DNA from: Eustoma russellianum
Lineage: Eukaryota; Streptophyta; Magnoliopsida; Gentianales; Gentianaceae
Direction: 5' to 3'
Length of the DNA: 64,000 nucleotides
Assembly (NCBI GenBank): GCA_036186865.1
Contig: AP025062.1
Location: forward strand, 28,319,204 to 28,383,203
Under the pieces are notes generated by a model. The model worked only from the letters and a program-made list of their open reading frames with translations, did not search any database and was not told the origin of the DNA. Both the position numbers and the translations under genes were made by a program. Below are positions 35,063 to 48,249 of this stretch, in pieces. Positions within the stretch are counted from its first letter, which is position 1. Every line of letters starts with the position of its first letter.

Positions 35063-38000
35063 TGTTGTACCCCAACGATCATGTACGTGAAAACTATGAA
35101 TAGGAGACGGAATGAAAGCGACAATTTCTTTTAGCGCGTGTTACATAAGTCAACTTAACTCTGTTTACTTAAATACTATTGAAGTGATACTTGAAACATA
35201 GAGTTATATGAACGATACATACCACCATATATGTATGTGCGTGTATACGATATATGTGTATATATATACCTACATATGTGGATACATGTACACTAGTATA
35301 TGATTTAGGTGACATGCACATTGTACATTCTATTATGTACACATGCATATGCTAATCTTGGAATACATAAGATGAAGAAAATAATATAGTACATGAATTA
35401 AAATTACAAGAAATATCAAGTTGCCAAGAGGCCACAAAATTCGGCCAAGGCATGTAAGGGATTCTAGAATCCTCTTGATTTTCCAATCCATTATTAGAAA
35501 ATTTAAAAAGCTAAATAGAAAACAAAATAGACATGCATTTAAAGAACAAGTAAGGCAACTCATTAAAGAAGGAGGAAGTATGGTTGAGGTCATAAAGGCC
35601 CCAACCCAAACCGCCCCCTTTATGTCTAGACATGGAGGATTTTTAAATCCTACCATGGTTACTTTTTCTTAAACCAAGGTTAAGATAACCATGATTTGAT
35701 AAAGTAACTTGGGTTAGCACTAAAGTAACCATAGTTGGAATAAAGTAACCAAGGTTATTACTAACCTAACCTTGATTAACACTCATGAGAACCCTAACCG
35801 TTCTATTTCTCCCTCCAAAACCGTCCACCCCTTCCCAAGTCCCTAACATGTTTTGATTTAAACCCTTCTAGAAACATCTACCTTCTTGTCATCTTGAGAC
35901 TCCTCTCAAGATACATTCAAGCAAGAGCATAACACTTAGACAACCCTCATCTCCCTCACCAACAATTCGGCCCCTTCATCTTGAAGGATAAGAGTTAAAC
36001 TTCACTTTCAAGACTCAAGAAGACATCTAGGTAAGACTTGTTCCAAGCTTCCTTAAGTGAATTCTTAAAGAATGAAGCTAACATGAATCCTCCCCTTCAC
36101 ATCAAAAACCGTGGGTTACATGGATTAAATAGGTGAAAGCCTTCAACTTTCCTAGCTGGAGACATATTGTGGTACTTGAATCTCTACTCAAGCTCATTTT
36201 GGTAAGATGCTCTAGCCCTCAAACATATCCTATTCCCTCTATTGAATAAAGACTAATCTTTTCCTTCCATTTCCCTTAAAACCATATGCTCAAGGTGAAG
36301 AAGGAGAAGGATTTCAACTCAACTCACTCCATAGCCAAGCAAAGACAAGAGCTTTAGCTTGAAGAGGCAAGTATACAATGATCTCTCATGATTTATTTAA
36401 AGAGTTTGTGACTTGAATGCTTAGAGGTCCTTAAGATTTGATCTTTAGTTGAATATTTTAAGTTTAAAACTATATCCTAGTGATTCCCTAAGAACAATGC
36501 CTTGCATGTGATTTATTCCTTCAAAGATGGAGTCTTTTCCTATATGCAGTATGGAATGAGGCAGATCTAGAGTGAAATAAGGTTCACCTAAGTAGGTCTA
36601 GACAAGATTAACTTGTGAATGTAACACGAAAAGTCCTAAGAAAAGTATACATGTGAAAGATAGGAGCTTTATGAGGTTGCTTGTAGGATTAGACTAAGAT
36701 GACTCTTGAATGTGAATACATGCTTGGAAATATGTTGTAAGATAGGTTGAGACACCACACAAGTTTTGGCCTAAAGGATGGAATAGAAGGTGAACATGGG
36801 CTTTTGTCTTGTATAGGTGACAAACTAGCAAACTACTGGAATAAGGCAGAATAGAATGACATTTTAAACAGTTTAAGCACTGACCTTACGGACCTTCAAT
36901 GAAGCTAAGTTTTGGTACAGCGTTAGCCTTATGAGAGTAGCACAAGTGAGAGTTGGAATTTGGTTAAAACTGCTCCAGTAGAAAATTCTGAAGCTGGGCA
37001 GAATTGATCACTAATGTCAACGAATTAAAAGAGGACCTTGTGGACCTTTAATAGATCTGATTTTTGGCACAATGCTATCCCCATGTGTATAGAAGAGTTG
37101 AGAATTGGAATTTTGGTAAGATGAGCTATGGTTAATTTTTAATAAAATATTTGGTAAGACTGGTCAGACTTGAAAAACGAAAACTGAGCAGAATCGGAAC
37201 CTCTTTTGGTTGGCTTGAAAAGGGACCTTGTAGAGGACCAATAAAGCTGATTTGTGGCATGGTAATAACACCATGAGTGAAGTGAACACGCCAGCTGGAA
37301 TTTTGATAAAACAAGTTTTGGATTATTTTTAATGAATTAATTAGTCAAACTGCTCAACTGAAATCACTGGAACCAACCTGAAGTTTAGTAACGAATTTCT
37401 GGACTCAGAAAGGGGACTTAGAGATATGAAAATAGGCTAAATTTCGGTAAGATACTAGTTCCACATGTTTATGATTTGTGCGAGTTGGAACTTTTGTAAA
37501 ACGAATCACGGATTTGCCGCAATTGAATTTTTGGTAAAATAGGCCAGTTCAGCTTCAGCACCTAACCCATTTCGGAAATTAAGTAAATGAGCCTCTTGAT
37601 GGTTATTGAAATAATCTGAAATTTTTACGACATGTATCTAAGATTCCACCAAACGTATTTGTGACAAAAGATTATGGAAATGGACCTATTTGGTTAGCCT
37701 AACCACTCCATGAATATGAAGTAAAAGTCTGGAAATATTCGGTTCCGAAACCAAGCATGTTGACACGTTATAAGGAATGCATACGATTATTCATGTCATG
37801 ACTTGCATTGCATATCACTACATGTATCACGCATGATCATGAAACTGGTTTTATGGATTTTACTTATGCAAGCAAGATTTATAAGCAACCATGTTTTCGT
37901 TATGCATGAAAAGTTTTTACGGTCCCATGTTTTTAAAGAAAGCTTCATGATTCCTTTGTTGGCCAAGCATGCGACTAACCCGACTCCAGACCCGACGTTA

Positions 38001-38899
38001 ATTGGTCTGTTGACATGATATGTTCTGGACCCGTTTAGATCCGGGGTCAATTGATCTGATATCTGTTCTGGACCCATTCAGATCTGGGTTAATTGATTTG
38101 ATATCTGTTCTGGACCCGTCCCAGACCCGGGGTTAATTGGTCTGATGATATGTTCTGGACCCGCTCAGATGCGGGTTTAATTGATCTGACACTCTGTTTT
38201 TACGACATGTTATATTATGGGACCAAAATGATGTTTTGACATGACATGACATCATGCATTGCATCTTGCATAACTCACGATCATGAGGACATGTTGCATG
38301 TTACAGTTAGTGGCTATAAGTTATTATTGGTATAGCATTACCTAAAAACATGCTTAAGCCGAACGTCAAGCAAGCTCAGGATTTAAGATCAGGTATGAAT
38401 TATGATTCTTTGAGGTTTTTCGGGTAATACATTCATGTTATGATTCTTTACGTATTTCATGGTAGTTTATTGTATTCTTGCTGGGTGATTTTTATCACTC
38501 ACACTTTATTTTTCCCCAGAGCCAGATAGTGCCAAGATAGAATGGATCGAGGACGAGCCGAGAGTACCTTATCCATAAGCGAGGAGTATGAAGGGAGCTA
38601 AGCTTAAAGACTTTTGTGCTGTTAAGACTTTTTGTATTATGACTATGTTTGAACTCTCTGGATTTCAGTTATGTTATTTTGTGGGACTACTACTTTTGGG
38701 AACTTAGTAATTTAGTAATGCATGTTTAATTTGAAAAGTTTTAATTCTGCCTAAATTTTACTACCATGTTGAATGTTAGCATGGGAGTCCACGACTTATG
38801 TTATAGATTTTCGCATGTTATGCATGACGCCTTGTACTCTCCGTAGTGAAGTACAGCGGGTGCACCGTATCCGGACGAGGCCGGGTGCGGGGTGCCTCA
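35063..38899 (+). repeat. Tek-A 3' LTR (3837 bp)
   Basis: This is a near-copy of 26175-30007, from TGTTGTACCCC to GGGTGCCTCA. Compared with the 5' LTR it lacks about 60 bp near 36965. In the hairpin array (37987-38188) it carries five units where the 5' LTR has four. Confidence 0.95.
37987..38188. repeat. Hairpin array in the Tek-A 3' LTR (five units)
   Basis: Units start at 37987, 38036, 38079, 38122 and 38166. Two have stem CAGACC/GGTCTG, a paired change relative to the CAGATC/GATCTG stems seen elsewhere. One has a 10-nt loop. Confidence 0.88.
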
Positions 38900-38904
38900 A
38901 GGTT

Positions 38905-39605
38905 GGTTTAACCGAAGCAGTATAAAATTCCTTGTGTTCTTTACTTTTCAGCACTTACTTTCAGTTTCCAGCACAGTGTAACATTTTTATCACGTTCCTA
39001 AAAATAGTAAACAAACTTCAAAAATCACGAAACTTTCATGAAACATAGCCACACGTCCTAGGGTTCATTTGGCACAATTTTCAACCCTTTTGGACAAGTA
39101 TAAGTCATCCAAACATCAAACGTTCTGAGACTAGCACAGTCTGATTTTCAGGCTTGCAAAGGTTGAGACTTTGAACGTATTTGACTAACTTCCCAAAATC
39201 ATTTTTCAAAACTGTTTCAACCCAATTAAATAAACCTAATAAGGGGTTAGTCATTGACTTTTCAGAGCATTTGGAGTCACGGTTTAATTGGAATTAATTT
39301 TTCAAATCAGACTAACGTTTCTGGCAGATATGCGCAATCTGACCACCAACAATTTTTAAAGGGTTTAAAGGTTGAGTTTTAGTCTAAAATATTTAGGAGG
39401 TACTCAAAAAATCTGATACTAAAATCTCACCAAATTTCAGAATTTTTGAAGACCTGTAACCTAGTTTTCAAAACGTTTCAAAACAGGTCCTTAAAACAGA
39501 AAAAGTTTTCAGAATTTGTATTTTTGGTCTAAGACAATTTTAAAAACCAAATTTTCCGCACCCACTATTCAACCCCCCTTCTAGTGGTGCATTGTAGATC
39601 CTACA
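38905..39605 (+). repeat. Sire-1 3' LTR, segment 3 (terminus)
   Basis: The LTR resumes after the duplicated AGGTT and runs to its terminus GATCCTACA at 39605. It matches 8600-9298 of the 5' LTR. Directly after it comes an inverted, truncated Sirevirus LTR, so Sire-1 probably inserted into the Sire-2 3' LTR. Confidence 0.93.
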
Positions 39606-40168
39606 TCGTGTTCGTAGAAAACTGAATTTTCGACGTTTGTCGATTACCCGATTTTTCTCCGATTAAATTCCAACTTTTTGCACATGTTATATATATTATG
39701 TTACACATAATATACATAAATTAAACTTTAATATTCAGCTCTCGTGGCTGATTAAAGTGGCACCTACATGTGCTTAAAAATTGAATTTGGAATCTCCACA
39801 ATTTGGCCTTAATTTGGGGTGATTTGTGCGTGCCAACATGGAATGATTTCATGGATGAATATAACACATAGACCACGATATTTCTGGTCATTTTTGAAGT
39901 GTAGGGGCTGGCCATCTATATATGGCAAGTACGTGACACGTTGGCGAAGTTTCAGTATTCACCCGATACGACAATTTTTGGTTTAGAACCTTGTAACGTG
40001 TCGTAATAATTTTTTCATCACTATGACTTATATCATATGATATAAGACCTGAATATACTCATAAATATGAGGTAAATATAATGGTGTGACGTTAACGTAT
40101 GTTTGTAAAATATATAATGTGTCGGTAGTACGTTGGAATATATGTGTATAGTGCCTTTTAAAAAAATC

Positions 40169-40206
<38 letters not shown>

Positions 40207-40568
40207 AAAGGCGTTTATATAAAGGAGAGGAGAACTTTCCATTCTTCAATTTGTTGCCTTTGTGCCCTTCTCCAAATATATCACCATTTAATGAACTACT
40301 TAGTTCATTTAACTAAGTACTTCACTTAGTGAACTAGTTTAGTTCATTTGTGGTGGCACCTGAAAATAGTTCAAACACAACAAATTTTTGCCATTTGATG
40401 TAAGCTTTAAAGCTTCATGGCTCATTAGTACGACAACATTATATATGAACTATATAACACAGGTTTCATGCAAAAACGTGTCAAGTGATAAAACGTGTCA
40501 TGAATTTCTTTGGTACGCATTATTTAAATCATGTATTTTGTAATTACTCAAACCCCTTTTTCTCTACA
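39606..40568 (-). repeat. Sire-2 3' LTR, truncated
   Basis: Read on the minus strand, it starts TGTAGAGAAAAAGGGG at 40568 and runs 963 bp to a point corresponding to about 47320 in the shared LTR. There it is cut off by the end of Sire-1. It includes the AGTTCATT cluster (40289-40348) and a (TA)n tract (40172-40203). The remaining ~2.07 kb of this LTR is not found next to it. Confidence 0.9.
40172..40203. repeat. (TA)n microsatellite
   Basis: About 16 TA units lie in the Sire-2 3' LTR, at the position where LINE-A and LINE-B sit in other copies. Confidence 0.95.
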
Positions 40569-40802
40569 ATCTTCCCCTTTTGATGATTTAAAAAATAACC
40601 TAAGTTCATGATTTAAATTTTGCCGCTCTCCCTCCAATCATGCACAAATTCAAATTTTGAATTTTTCCCCCTTGATTTTTGCAATCAATTTTCTCCCCAT
40701 TGATTTATGCAATCAATCTCTCTCTCCCCCTTAAATCATGCATTCTCTCCCCCTTTATTTTGGAAAGACAATCAAAAATGCATGTAAATATGGGAAGAGA
40801 TA

Positions 40803-43188
40803 TCAAATCAAATCAGCAGAAATCATGTCCAATTGAGAACGAAGATTTTCATACATGGCCTGATTTAGTGCCTTAGTGAAAACATCTGCTTCTTGTGCCT
40901 CTGTGCACGTGATCTATGATAATATCACCATTGTTGACGTGATCACGAAGGAAGTGATAGCGGACTTCTATATGCTTCAAAGGTGGATAAGGCTACGCTT
41001 GCTTGCTTTTTATAAAACCATGAAATAAGTGAATTTCCTATAAATTGACAAGTGCCACTCGTGCTTTTCCTATCTATTTTACATCCACCATAATCTTCTC
41101 AGCATAGGCATGCAAGTTAAATTCACAATCTTTATCATACCAAATGCCTAAGGTGGGTGTATGCTTAATATATCGAAATATTCTTTTCACGACATTGTAG
41201 TGAGACACTTTAGGTTTGCTTTGAAAAAATGCACACATACATACACTGAACATGATATTAGGTCTAGTAGCAGTAAGATAGAGCAAAGAGCCAATCATAG
41301 ACCTATATAAAGCATTATCAAAGTCCTTTCCATGTTCATCTTTATCTAGTTTAGTGGTGACGCTCATAGGAGTGGGGGACAGTTTTAAATTCTCAAAATT
41401 GAACTTTTTAATCATATCATTTATATATTTAACTTGGCTTATAAGCATACCTTTACTCATTTGTTTAATATTCAAGCCAACAAAGTAATTCAATTCACCA
41501 GCCATAAACATTTCAAATTCGGATTTCATGCAAGTCTCAAAATCTTCAATAAGTTTATGAGAGGTAGAGCCGAAACTGATGTCATCAACATAAATTTGAA
41601 TGATTAGTAAATCCGATTTATACTGTTTTAAAAATTGAGTACTATCTATAGTGCCTCTTTTAAAACCATTTTCTAAGAGAAAAGTTGCAAAACGATCATA
41701 CCATGCTCTAGGTGCGTGATTTGAACCATATAGTGCCTTTTTTAGTTTGTACACGTGATAGGGGTGTTTTAAATCTTCAAAACCGGGTGGTTGTTTCACA
41801 TATACTTCTTCTTATATAAATCCATTTAAAAATGCACTTTTCACATCCATTTGATAAAGTTTAAAACCTTTCATGCAAGCAATACCAAGTAAAAGTCGTA
41901 TACCTTCTAAACGTGCTACGGGTGCAAATATTTCATCATAATCTATTCCTTTTTTTATTATAACCTTGTGCTACAAGTCTATCTTTGTTTCTCACAACTT
42001 TTCCTTCTTCATTCATTTTATTTCTAAACACCCACTTTGTGCCTATTATAGTCTTATCTTGTGGTCGTGGCACTAAATCCCATACAAGAAGAATAGCATC
42101 AATCCAAGAAGAATCATGCATAGCATCAACCCACTTTCTTATAAATTGATTAAGTTCATCATGCATAGCATCAATCCAAGAATAATCACTCAAAGCATCA
42201 AACACAATTTTAGGTTCAATTTCGGATATCATGGCATGAAATTGATTTATTTCATCCGCATTTATTCTTCTACGTGGTCGCACACCGTGAGTGATTTCTC
42301 CTATAATGAGATCGCATAGGTGATCTCTATACCATCTTGGTTGATTATTTTCTACGTTCTCATGCATTTCTAGGTGATCATGCATTTCTAGTATGTCATC
42401 ATCATGCATCCCATCATCATCATCTAACACAGGTTTTAATTCAAAATCATCAAGGCACTATCATCTTTATGTGCAAGAAATAAAGTCCAAGTATAACGAG
42501 AAAAATAATCAACAATCACACATGCATAATGACGTCCACCGAGACTCGTAGTGCAACTAGGACCAAACAAATCAATGTGTAATAATTCTAATACTCTAGA
42601 TGTGCTTATTTCATTTTTTGGTTTAAGTGACTCGTGTGTTTGTTTTCCTTTAATGCAAGATTCACACAACTGAAAGTTGTCTAAATCAAGTTTAGGCAAT
42701 CCTCGTATTAGGTTCTTTCGTTAGAGTTTTTCAAGTGCAGAAATGTTAATGTGTCCTAAACGTCTATGCCACAAATTTACGTTAGGTTCATTTGACATGA
42801 AACACTTAACCTTAATGTCTAACATGTCATCCATAGAAAGCGTAAAAATGTTTCCTTCCCTTTTTCCTTTTAACACTACTTCTCCATTCATACATCAAAA
42901 CCATTGTCAATAAATTGTGAGATGCAAAGAAGATTATAGGATAAGTTGCTTACCAAAAAGACGTTGGACATTTGAAGGGTGCTTGGGCTTCTGATTGTAC
43001 CTTTTTCGATGATTCTTCTTTTATTGTTTCCTCCAAAGGTCACGGATCCGACTTTTGTGACCTTCTTCAACGTTGCAAACAAGCTCGGATCACCCGTCTT
43101 GTGCCTCAAGCAACCACTGTTAAGGAACCATTTGATAGATGTATCTTTTAATGTGTGGATTCCCTGCAATGTACAAAACTGATTTAGG
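40803..43188 (-). pseudogene. Sire-2 pol, internally deleted
   Basis: This is read on the minus strand. The protease region near 43160-43100 has WFLNSGC, so the catalytic Asp of D-S-G is Asn. The integrase keeps the HHCC region and the first core Asp (VIVDYFSRYTW), then jumps near 42450 from KDDSA to DDFELKPVL. About 570 bp of integrase core, present in Sire-3, is therefore missing. RT retains FEDLKHPYHVYKLKKALYG and an intact YVDDISFGS (about 41580). RNase H has lost about 160 bp at 40985-40990. The frame would end at TGA 40805-40803. This copy could not integrate itself. Confidence 0.88.
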
Positions 43189-43224
43189 TACCCTTTTAAT
43201 TTTGGGTCCTTACGAGTTAGTTAT

Positions 43225-45159
43225 TCACCTCTTAGTAAAATTACCTTTCGGTACCCATAGTTGGGTGATCCTTCTTGGTCTAGCAAATGGTAAGAATGTA
43301 GATGAAGGAGCGATGTAGTAGACATATGGTGAGTGGACTTTAGGCCTTTGGCTGAGAACTCCTCTATGCGCATCATATGGTGTCTGTTTTTGATATGTCC
43401 TCGTGTTGGTGTGCATAGTGCGTGATCTAGATGGATGGAATGAATGTCATGTATGCATCACTTGTTTCTTCTCATATCTATATGTCACATAATTATATTT
43501 TGCATGATATGAAGAAGGAGTATGACGAGATGAGGGGAGAGGGGGTCTTTGCATCATCTTAGACGCCGTGTTTGCTTTTGGTGTGTCTACTTTCTTAGAC
43601 AAGATAAATTTGGTTGGTTTAATGGATACTTCATTTGTCTCAATGTATTGTAATCCGGTTTTATCACTATCATGTTTTTGTGATAAAATAATGTGATCTA
43701 GCATGTTAGATCCCGTATCAAACTGTTTCATCATTTTCTCTGAGTCCGTATTCCTTGATTTCAAATTTGAAATCTCGGATTTCATTTCATTATTATTTGT
43801 TGTCAATGATGTGATCTCTGATTTCAAAGCATTTATGATGCATGACGACTTTTCTTTTGAATCGTTTAATTGTGCAACAAGATTCGTGTTTGAAGATTCT
43901 AACAACTTCTTGTCTTCAATTAATCGCTTCTTTTCTTTTGCGAGAGTCTTAGTAAATTTATGCAATTCTAAGTATTGACTAAAAAGATCATCATATGAAG
44001 GTTCAGAGTCAGAATCAGAGTCAGAAGATACCTCGTTTGATGCTTTAGATACAAAGCATACTTGTGCAGTCTCCTCTTCTGTATCAGTCTCAGAATCTGA
44101 TGTGTCACTCCAAGTGGAGGCCTTGAGTGCTCTTCTCCTTTGCTTAGGTTCTGAGACGAGTCTATTTTTGGTCCGATCCTTGTCAAGGTGTTTGTTTGTT
44201 TACTTGTCCTCGTTAGGACAATCGTATGATAAATGTCCAACTTTACCGCATTCGTAGCATTTAACGTCCTTGTCATTTGTTTTATTCTTATTTCTTTTAG
44301 TGGAAGTAGCCTTAGGTTTGTTCTTAAATGACTTTCTCATGAATTTTCTCAAGCCTTTAGCCAATAGAATTAAGTCATCGTTGTCTGATTCAGAATCACT
44401 ATCATCTACGTGATCGGAAGAAGTATGGACGTATTCATTTGATTTAAAGGCAATAGTCTTACCTTGTTCTGATGATGATTCCGATTTCCTTATAGTGAGT
44501 TCGTTCTTATATACCTTAAGTGATCCAATTAGTTCTTCCATTTTAATTGATTTGGTTTCTTTGCTCTCCTCTATAGTCGTCACTTTAGGGTCCCATTCGG
44601 ATGGTAGGCTTCGTAATACCTTTTGGACCTTTTCCTACATAGAGAAGGCTTTGCCAAGAGACTCAAGAGAATTGTAAATGTTAGCCAAGCGTAGATATAT
44701 ATCAACAATAGACTCCTTTGGCAATAATTTAAATGACTCAAGTGTGGACATAAGCATGTCAATTTTGGACTCTTTTACTTGACTAGTACCTCCGTGTTTC
44801 ATCTCAAGAATTCTCCACAATTCTTGAGCACTACAGCAATTTGACACATAGCTAGATTCACTTTTACTTAGCCCATTTGGATGTAATTGCATGGCTCTAG
44901 CGTTCATACTCAGTATCTTTTTATCATCAGTAGTATACTCTTGTTTAGGCTTAACAACCTCTAGTGTGACTCCATCTATAGTGGATAATTTTGACGAAAC
45001 AAATGGACCATCTTCTATAATGGACCATAAATCAATGTCAATATCCATAAGGAAAAGTTTCATTCTTAACTTTCATTGAATAAAAGACTCACCGTCAAAG
45101 AGAGGAGGTATTTGACTGGACATACCTTCTTGCTCGGTTTTGAAGTTTGTGGTTGCCAT
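43225..45159 (-). pseudogene. Sire-2 gag
   Basis: This is the minus-strand Gag homologue of Sire-1, with its start codon at 45159. The knuckle CYECGKVGHLSYDC lies near 44262-44221. A charged coiled-coil-like region follows (EKKRLIEDKKLLESSNTNL). A TAG at 44637-44635 replaces glutamine (SMQEKV in Sire-1), and the identical stop exists in Sire-3. Another stop lies in KQTNKH near 44201. The frame ends at the TGA common to all copies (43227-43225). Confidence 0.87.
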
Positions 45160-45199
45160 CTCACTTAGATCGTTGGATCCTTTTGTTGTGAGTGTTCCT

Positions 45200-45215
45200 G
45201 CACTCTGATACCACT
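45200..45215 (-). other. Sire-2 primer-binding site
   Basis: On the minus strand, AGTGGTATCAGAGTGC follows the LTR end. It matches the tRNA-Met primer with a small change at its 3' end. Confidence 0.8.
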
Positions 45216-46618
45216 TGTAGGACCTGCGAGGCACCACTAGAATGGGGGGTTGAATAGTGGGTGCGGAAATTTTTGTTTTTAAAATTGTTTTAGACCGAAA
45301 ACCCAACTTCTAAAAACAGTTTCTGTTTTCAGCACCTGTTTTGAAACGTTTTGAAAACTAGGTTACAGGTCTTCAAAAATTCTGAAATTTCGATAGATCT
45401 TATTCTCCAATGTTTTGACTATCTCCTAAAAATTTCAGATAAAAATTCAACCTTTAACCCCGTTAAAAATTGTTGGTGGTCAGATCGGGAAAATCTGCCA
45501 GAAACGGTAGTCTGATTTGAAAAATTAATTCCAATTAAACCGTGACTCCAAATGCTCTAAAAATTTAATGACACAACCCCTATTATGTGTATCTAATTGG
45601 GTCAAAACTGTTTTGAAAAATTCTTTTGGGAAGTTAGTCAAATACATTCAAAGTCTCAACCTTTGCAAGCCTAAAAATCAGACTACACTAGTCTCAGAAC
45701 TTTTGACGTTTGGATGACTTATACTTGTCCAAAAGGGTTGAACCTTGCGCCAAATAAACCTTAAAATGTGTGGCTATGTTTCTGGAAAGTTTCGTGATTT
45801 GTGAAGTTTGTTTAATATTTTTAATAACATGATAAAAATGATACACTGTGCTGAAAACTGAAAGTAAGTGTTGAAAAGTAAAGAACACAAGGAATTTTAT
45901 ACTGGTTCGGTTAAATCAACCTACTCCAGTCTTCGAGGACACCTTCCTAGGTTATCACTAATCACAAAACACAAACAACACCTTAACACACAGGTTTGAT
46001 GGAGTTACACACCAAATCCAACCCTTTACAAACCTTGTAAGTGATTACAACGATCACGAACACCACCACCTAGCAGATGCAAGATTGATCACACCTTGAT
46101 CAATGTTTTACAACAATATAGAGTGTATGGTGGTATAGATGAAGCCTATTCAAGATGTATGAATATGAATACAAAAGGCTTTAAGAGATAAGAAAGAAAG
46201 AAGTGTAGAAGGAGGTGAAGTATGCAACGTTTTTAGCTCTTTGATTTGCAAGACTTGTCTTGTATTTTGTTTGCTCTCATTCTTCTCTCTTTATCACCAT
46301 GTGGCCGCCCCCTATGCCTTTTCTTCCTCTTCAAAATTATCTCTTAAGTCCTTGGAACAATATCTTGCATCATTATGACATTCACTTGCTTACTAGGCAA
46401 CTCCTCATTGGATGATCGTTAAGACTTTGCTTACTTGGCACTCATTGATTGGATGAAAGTTGTCATCATTTGATGACTAGATAAATCGAAAAAATATAAC
46501 TTAAAACATGTTCCAATTAGCCGTAAAAATGTTGTCACAAGTCTCATATTAAATTCCATAAAATTTGCAAGACAATTCATCACCATTTACCATGCAAAAA
46601 TCGGCCAACTCACATTGA

Positions 46619-46984
46619 CACATGCTGAAATTTTCAGCATGTGCTCTATCCAAGACTTATTCAAATTTTTGCCATGTTGGTATAGATTAATTCCTATAAA
46701 ATGTAGAAAAAATCAATCATCATTTACTACATAACATTACTACTAATTTTTTGGAATCAAATTGATAAACTTTATGACCATAAAATCGCCCATATACATT
46801 CCACACATGCTGAAATTTTCAGCATGTGTGATATTTAAAAATATCACCACATTATTTCCATAACATCTTTAGAACATTGTCATTTTATCTTTCATTTAAT
46901 CCATTAAAAGAAGTAAATATGGCACAATTATGAGATAAATTTCGGCCAACTCAATGCACACATGCTGAAATTTTCAGCATGTGT
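46619..46984. repeat. Three near-perfect palindromes in the shared LTR
   Basis: They lie at 46619-46643 (25 bp), 46802-46830 (29 bp, perfect 14-bp arms around one base) and 46958-46984 (27 bp). All use the arm CACATGCTGAAA and its reverse complement. Spacing is about 155-185 bp. Copies occur at 54991-55015, 55174-55202 and 55330-55356, and two remain at 25387-25550. Palindromes in LTR control regions are known from maize Sireviruses. Confidence 0.93.
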
Positions 46985-47855
46985 TACAAATGTGACATAA
47001 TTTGAAATGTTACCTTGTGTAGATCGTTTCTTTATGTCACCAACCTTGTATACTTCATTCTTGGCCAATCAAGATACCAACAAAGCTCCACATATGCTCC
47101 AACAAGGCTGAAGTAGGCGTGTGACGATTGTTGCACATGTGCTGACTTTTATTTTTGCAAACTTTGTAAAATAGTGCACAATAATTATACACATATGGTA
47201 TATTCCAATCAGCCCTTAATTGATTTTTCTAGAACACTTTAGAATGTGTAGAGTATGTAAAACGTGTCTAGATGCATGTTATGTGTCATTCCAAAAATGT
47301 TCCATGTGTCGTGTTCGTAGAAAATCGAATTTTCGACGTTTGTCGATTACCCGATTTTTCTCCGATTAAATTCCAAATTTTTGCACATGTTATACATATT
47401 ATGTTACACATAATATACATACTCTCATGGCTGATTAAAGTGGCGTCTACATGTGCTTAAAAATTGAATTTGGAATCTCCACAATTTGGCCTTAATTTGG
47501 GGTGATTTGTGTGTGCCAACATGGAATGATTTAATGGATGAATATAACACATAGACCACGAAATTTCTGGTCCTTTTTGAAGTGTAGGGTCTGGCCATCT
47601 ATATATGGCAAGTACGTGACACGTTGGCAAAGTTTCGGTATTCACCCGATACGACAATTTTTGGTTTAGAACCTTGTAATGTGTCGTAATAATTTTGTCA
47701 TCACCATGACTTATATCATATGATATAAGACCTGAATATACTCATAAATATGAGGTAAATATAGTGGTGTGACGTTAACGTACGTTTGTAAAATATATAA
47801 CGTGTCGATAGTACGTTGGAATATATGTGTATAGTGTCTTTTAAAAAAAATCTGA

Positions 47856-47887
<32 letters not shown>
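47856..47887. repeat. (TA)n(TG)n microsatellite
   Basis: A TA run passes into a TG run at the same position of the shared LTR. No insertion is present here. Confidence 0.95.
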
Positions 47888-48249
47888 TAAAGGCGTGTAT
47901 ATAAACGAGAGGAGAAAACTTTCCATTCTTCAATTTGTTGTCTTTGTACCTTCTCCAAATATATCACCATTTAATGAACTACTTAGTTCAGTTAACTAAG
48001 TACTTCACTTAGTGAACTAGTTTAGTTCATTAATGGTGGCACCTGAATATAGTTCAAACACAACAAATGTTTGCCATTTGATGTAAGCTTTAAAGCTTCA
48101 TGGCTCGTTAGTACGACAACATTATATATAACTATATAAGGCATGTTTCATGCAAAAACGTGTGAAGTCATAAAACGTGTCATGCATTTCTTTGGTACAC
48201 GTTATTTAAATCATATTTTGTAATCACTCGAACCCCTTTTTCTCTACAA

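Larger units (their letters stand above)
26175..38899 (+). mobile_element. Tek-A, complete Ty3/gypsy chromovirus (Tekay/Del-like)
   Basis: This is a complete element of 12.7 kb with two LTRs of about 3.83 kb, a tRNA-Met primer-binding site, gag, protease, RT, RNase H, integrase with a C-terminal chromodomain, and a polypurine tract. It is inserted in the Sire-1 3' LTR with a 5-bp duplication. The order PR-RT-RH-INT-chromodomain places it among plant chromoviruses. The two LTRs differ by scattered substitutions, a deletion of about 60 bp in the 3' LTR near 36965, and one extra hairpin unit, so the insertion is not recent. At least six stops and two frameshifts disrupt the polyprotein, apart from the two proposed introns. 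Confidence 0.95.
45216..48248 (-). repeat. Shared LTR: 5' LTR of Sire-2 and 3' LTR of Sire-3 (3033 bp)
   Basis: This is the only complete, uninterrupted Sirevirus LTR here. On the minus strand it starts TGTAGAG at 48248, right after the Sire-3 polypurine tract, and ends CCTACA at 45216, right before the Sire-2 primer-binding site. One LTR therefore serves both internal regions. It contains three long palindromes (46619-46984), a TA/TG microsatellite (47856-47887) and the AGTTCATT cluster (47972-48032). It serves as the reference for the other copies. Confidence 0.95.
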
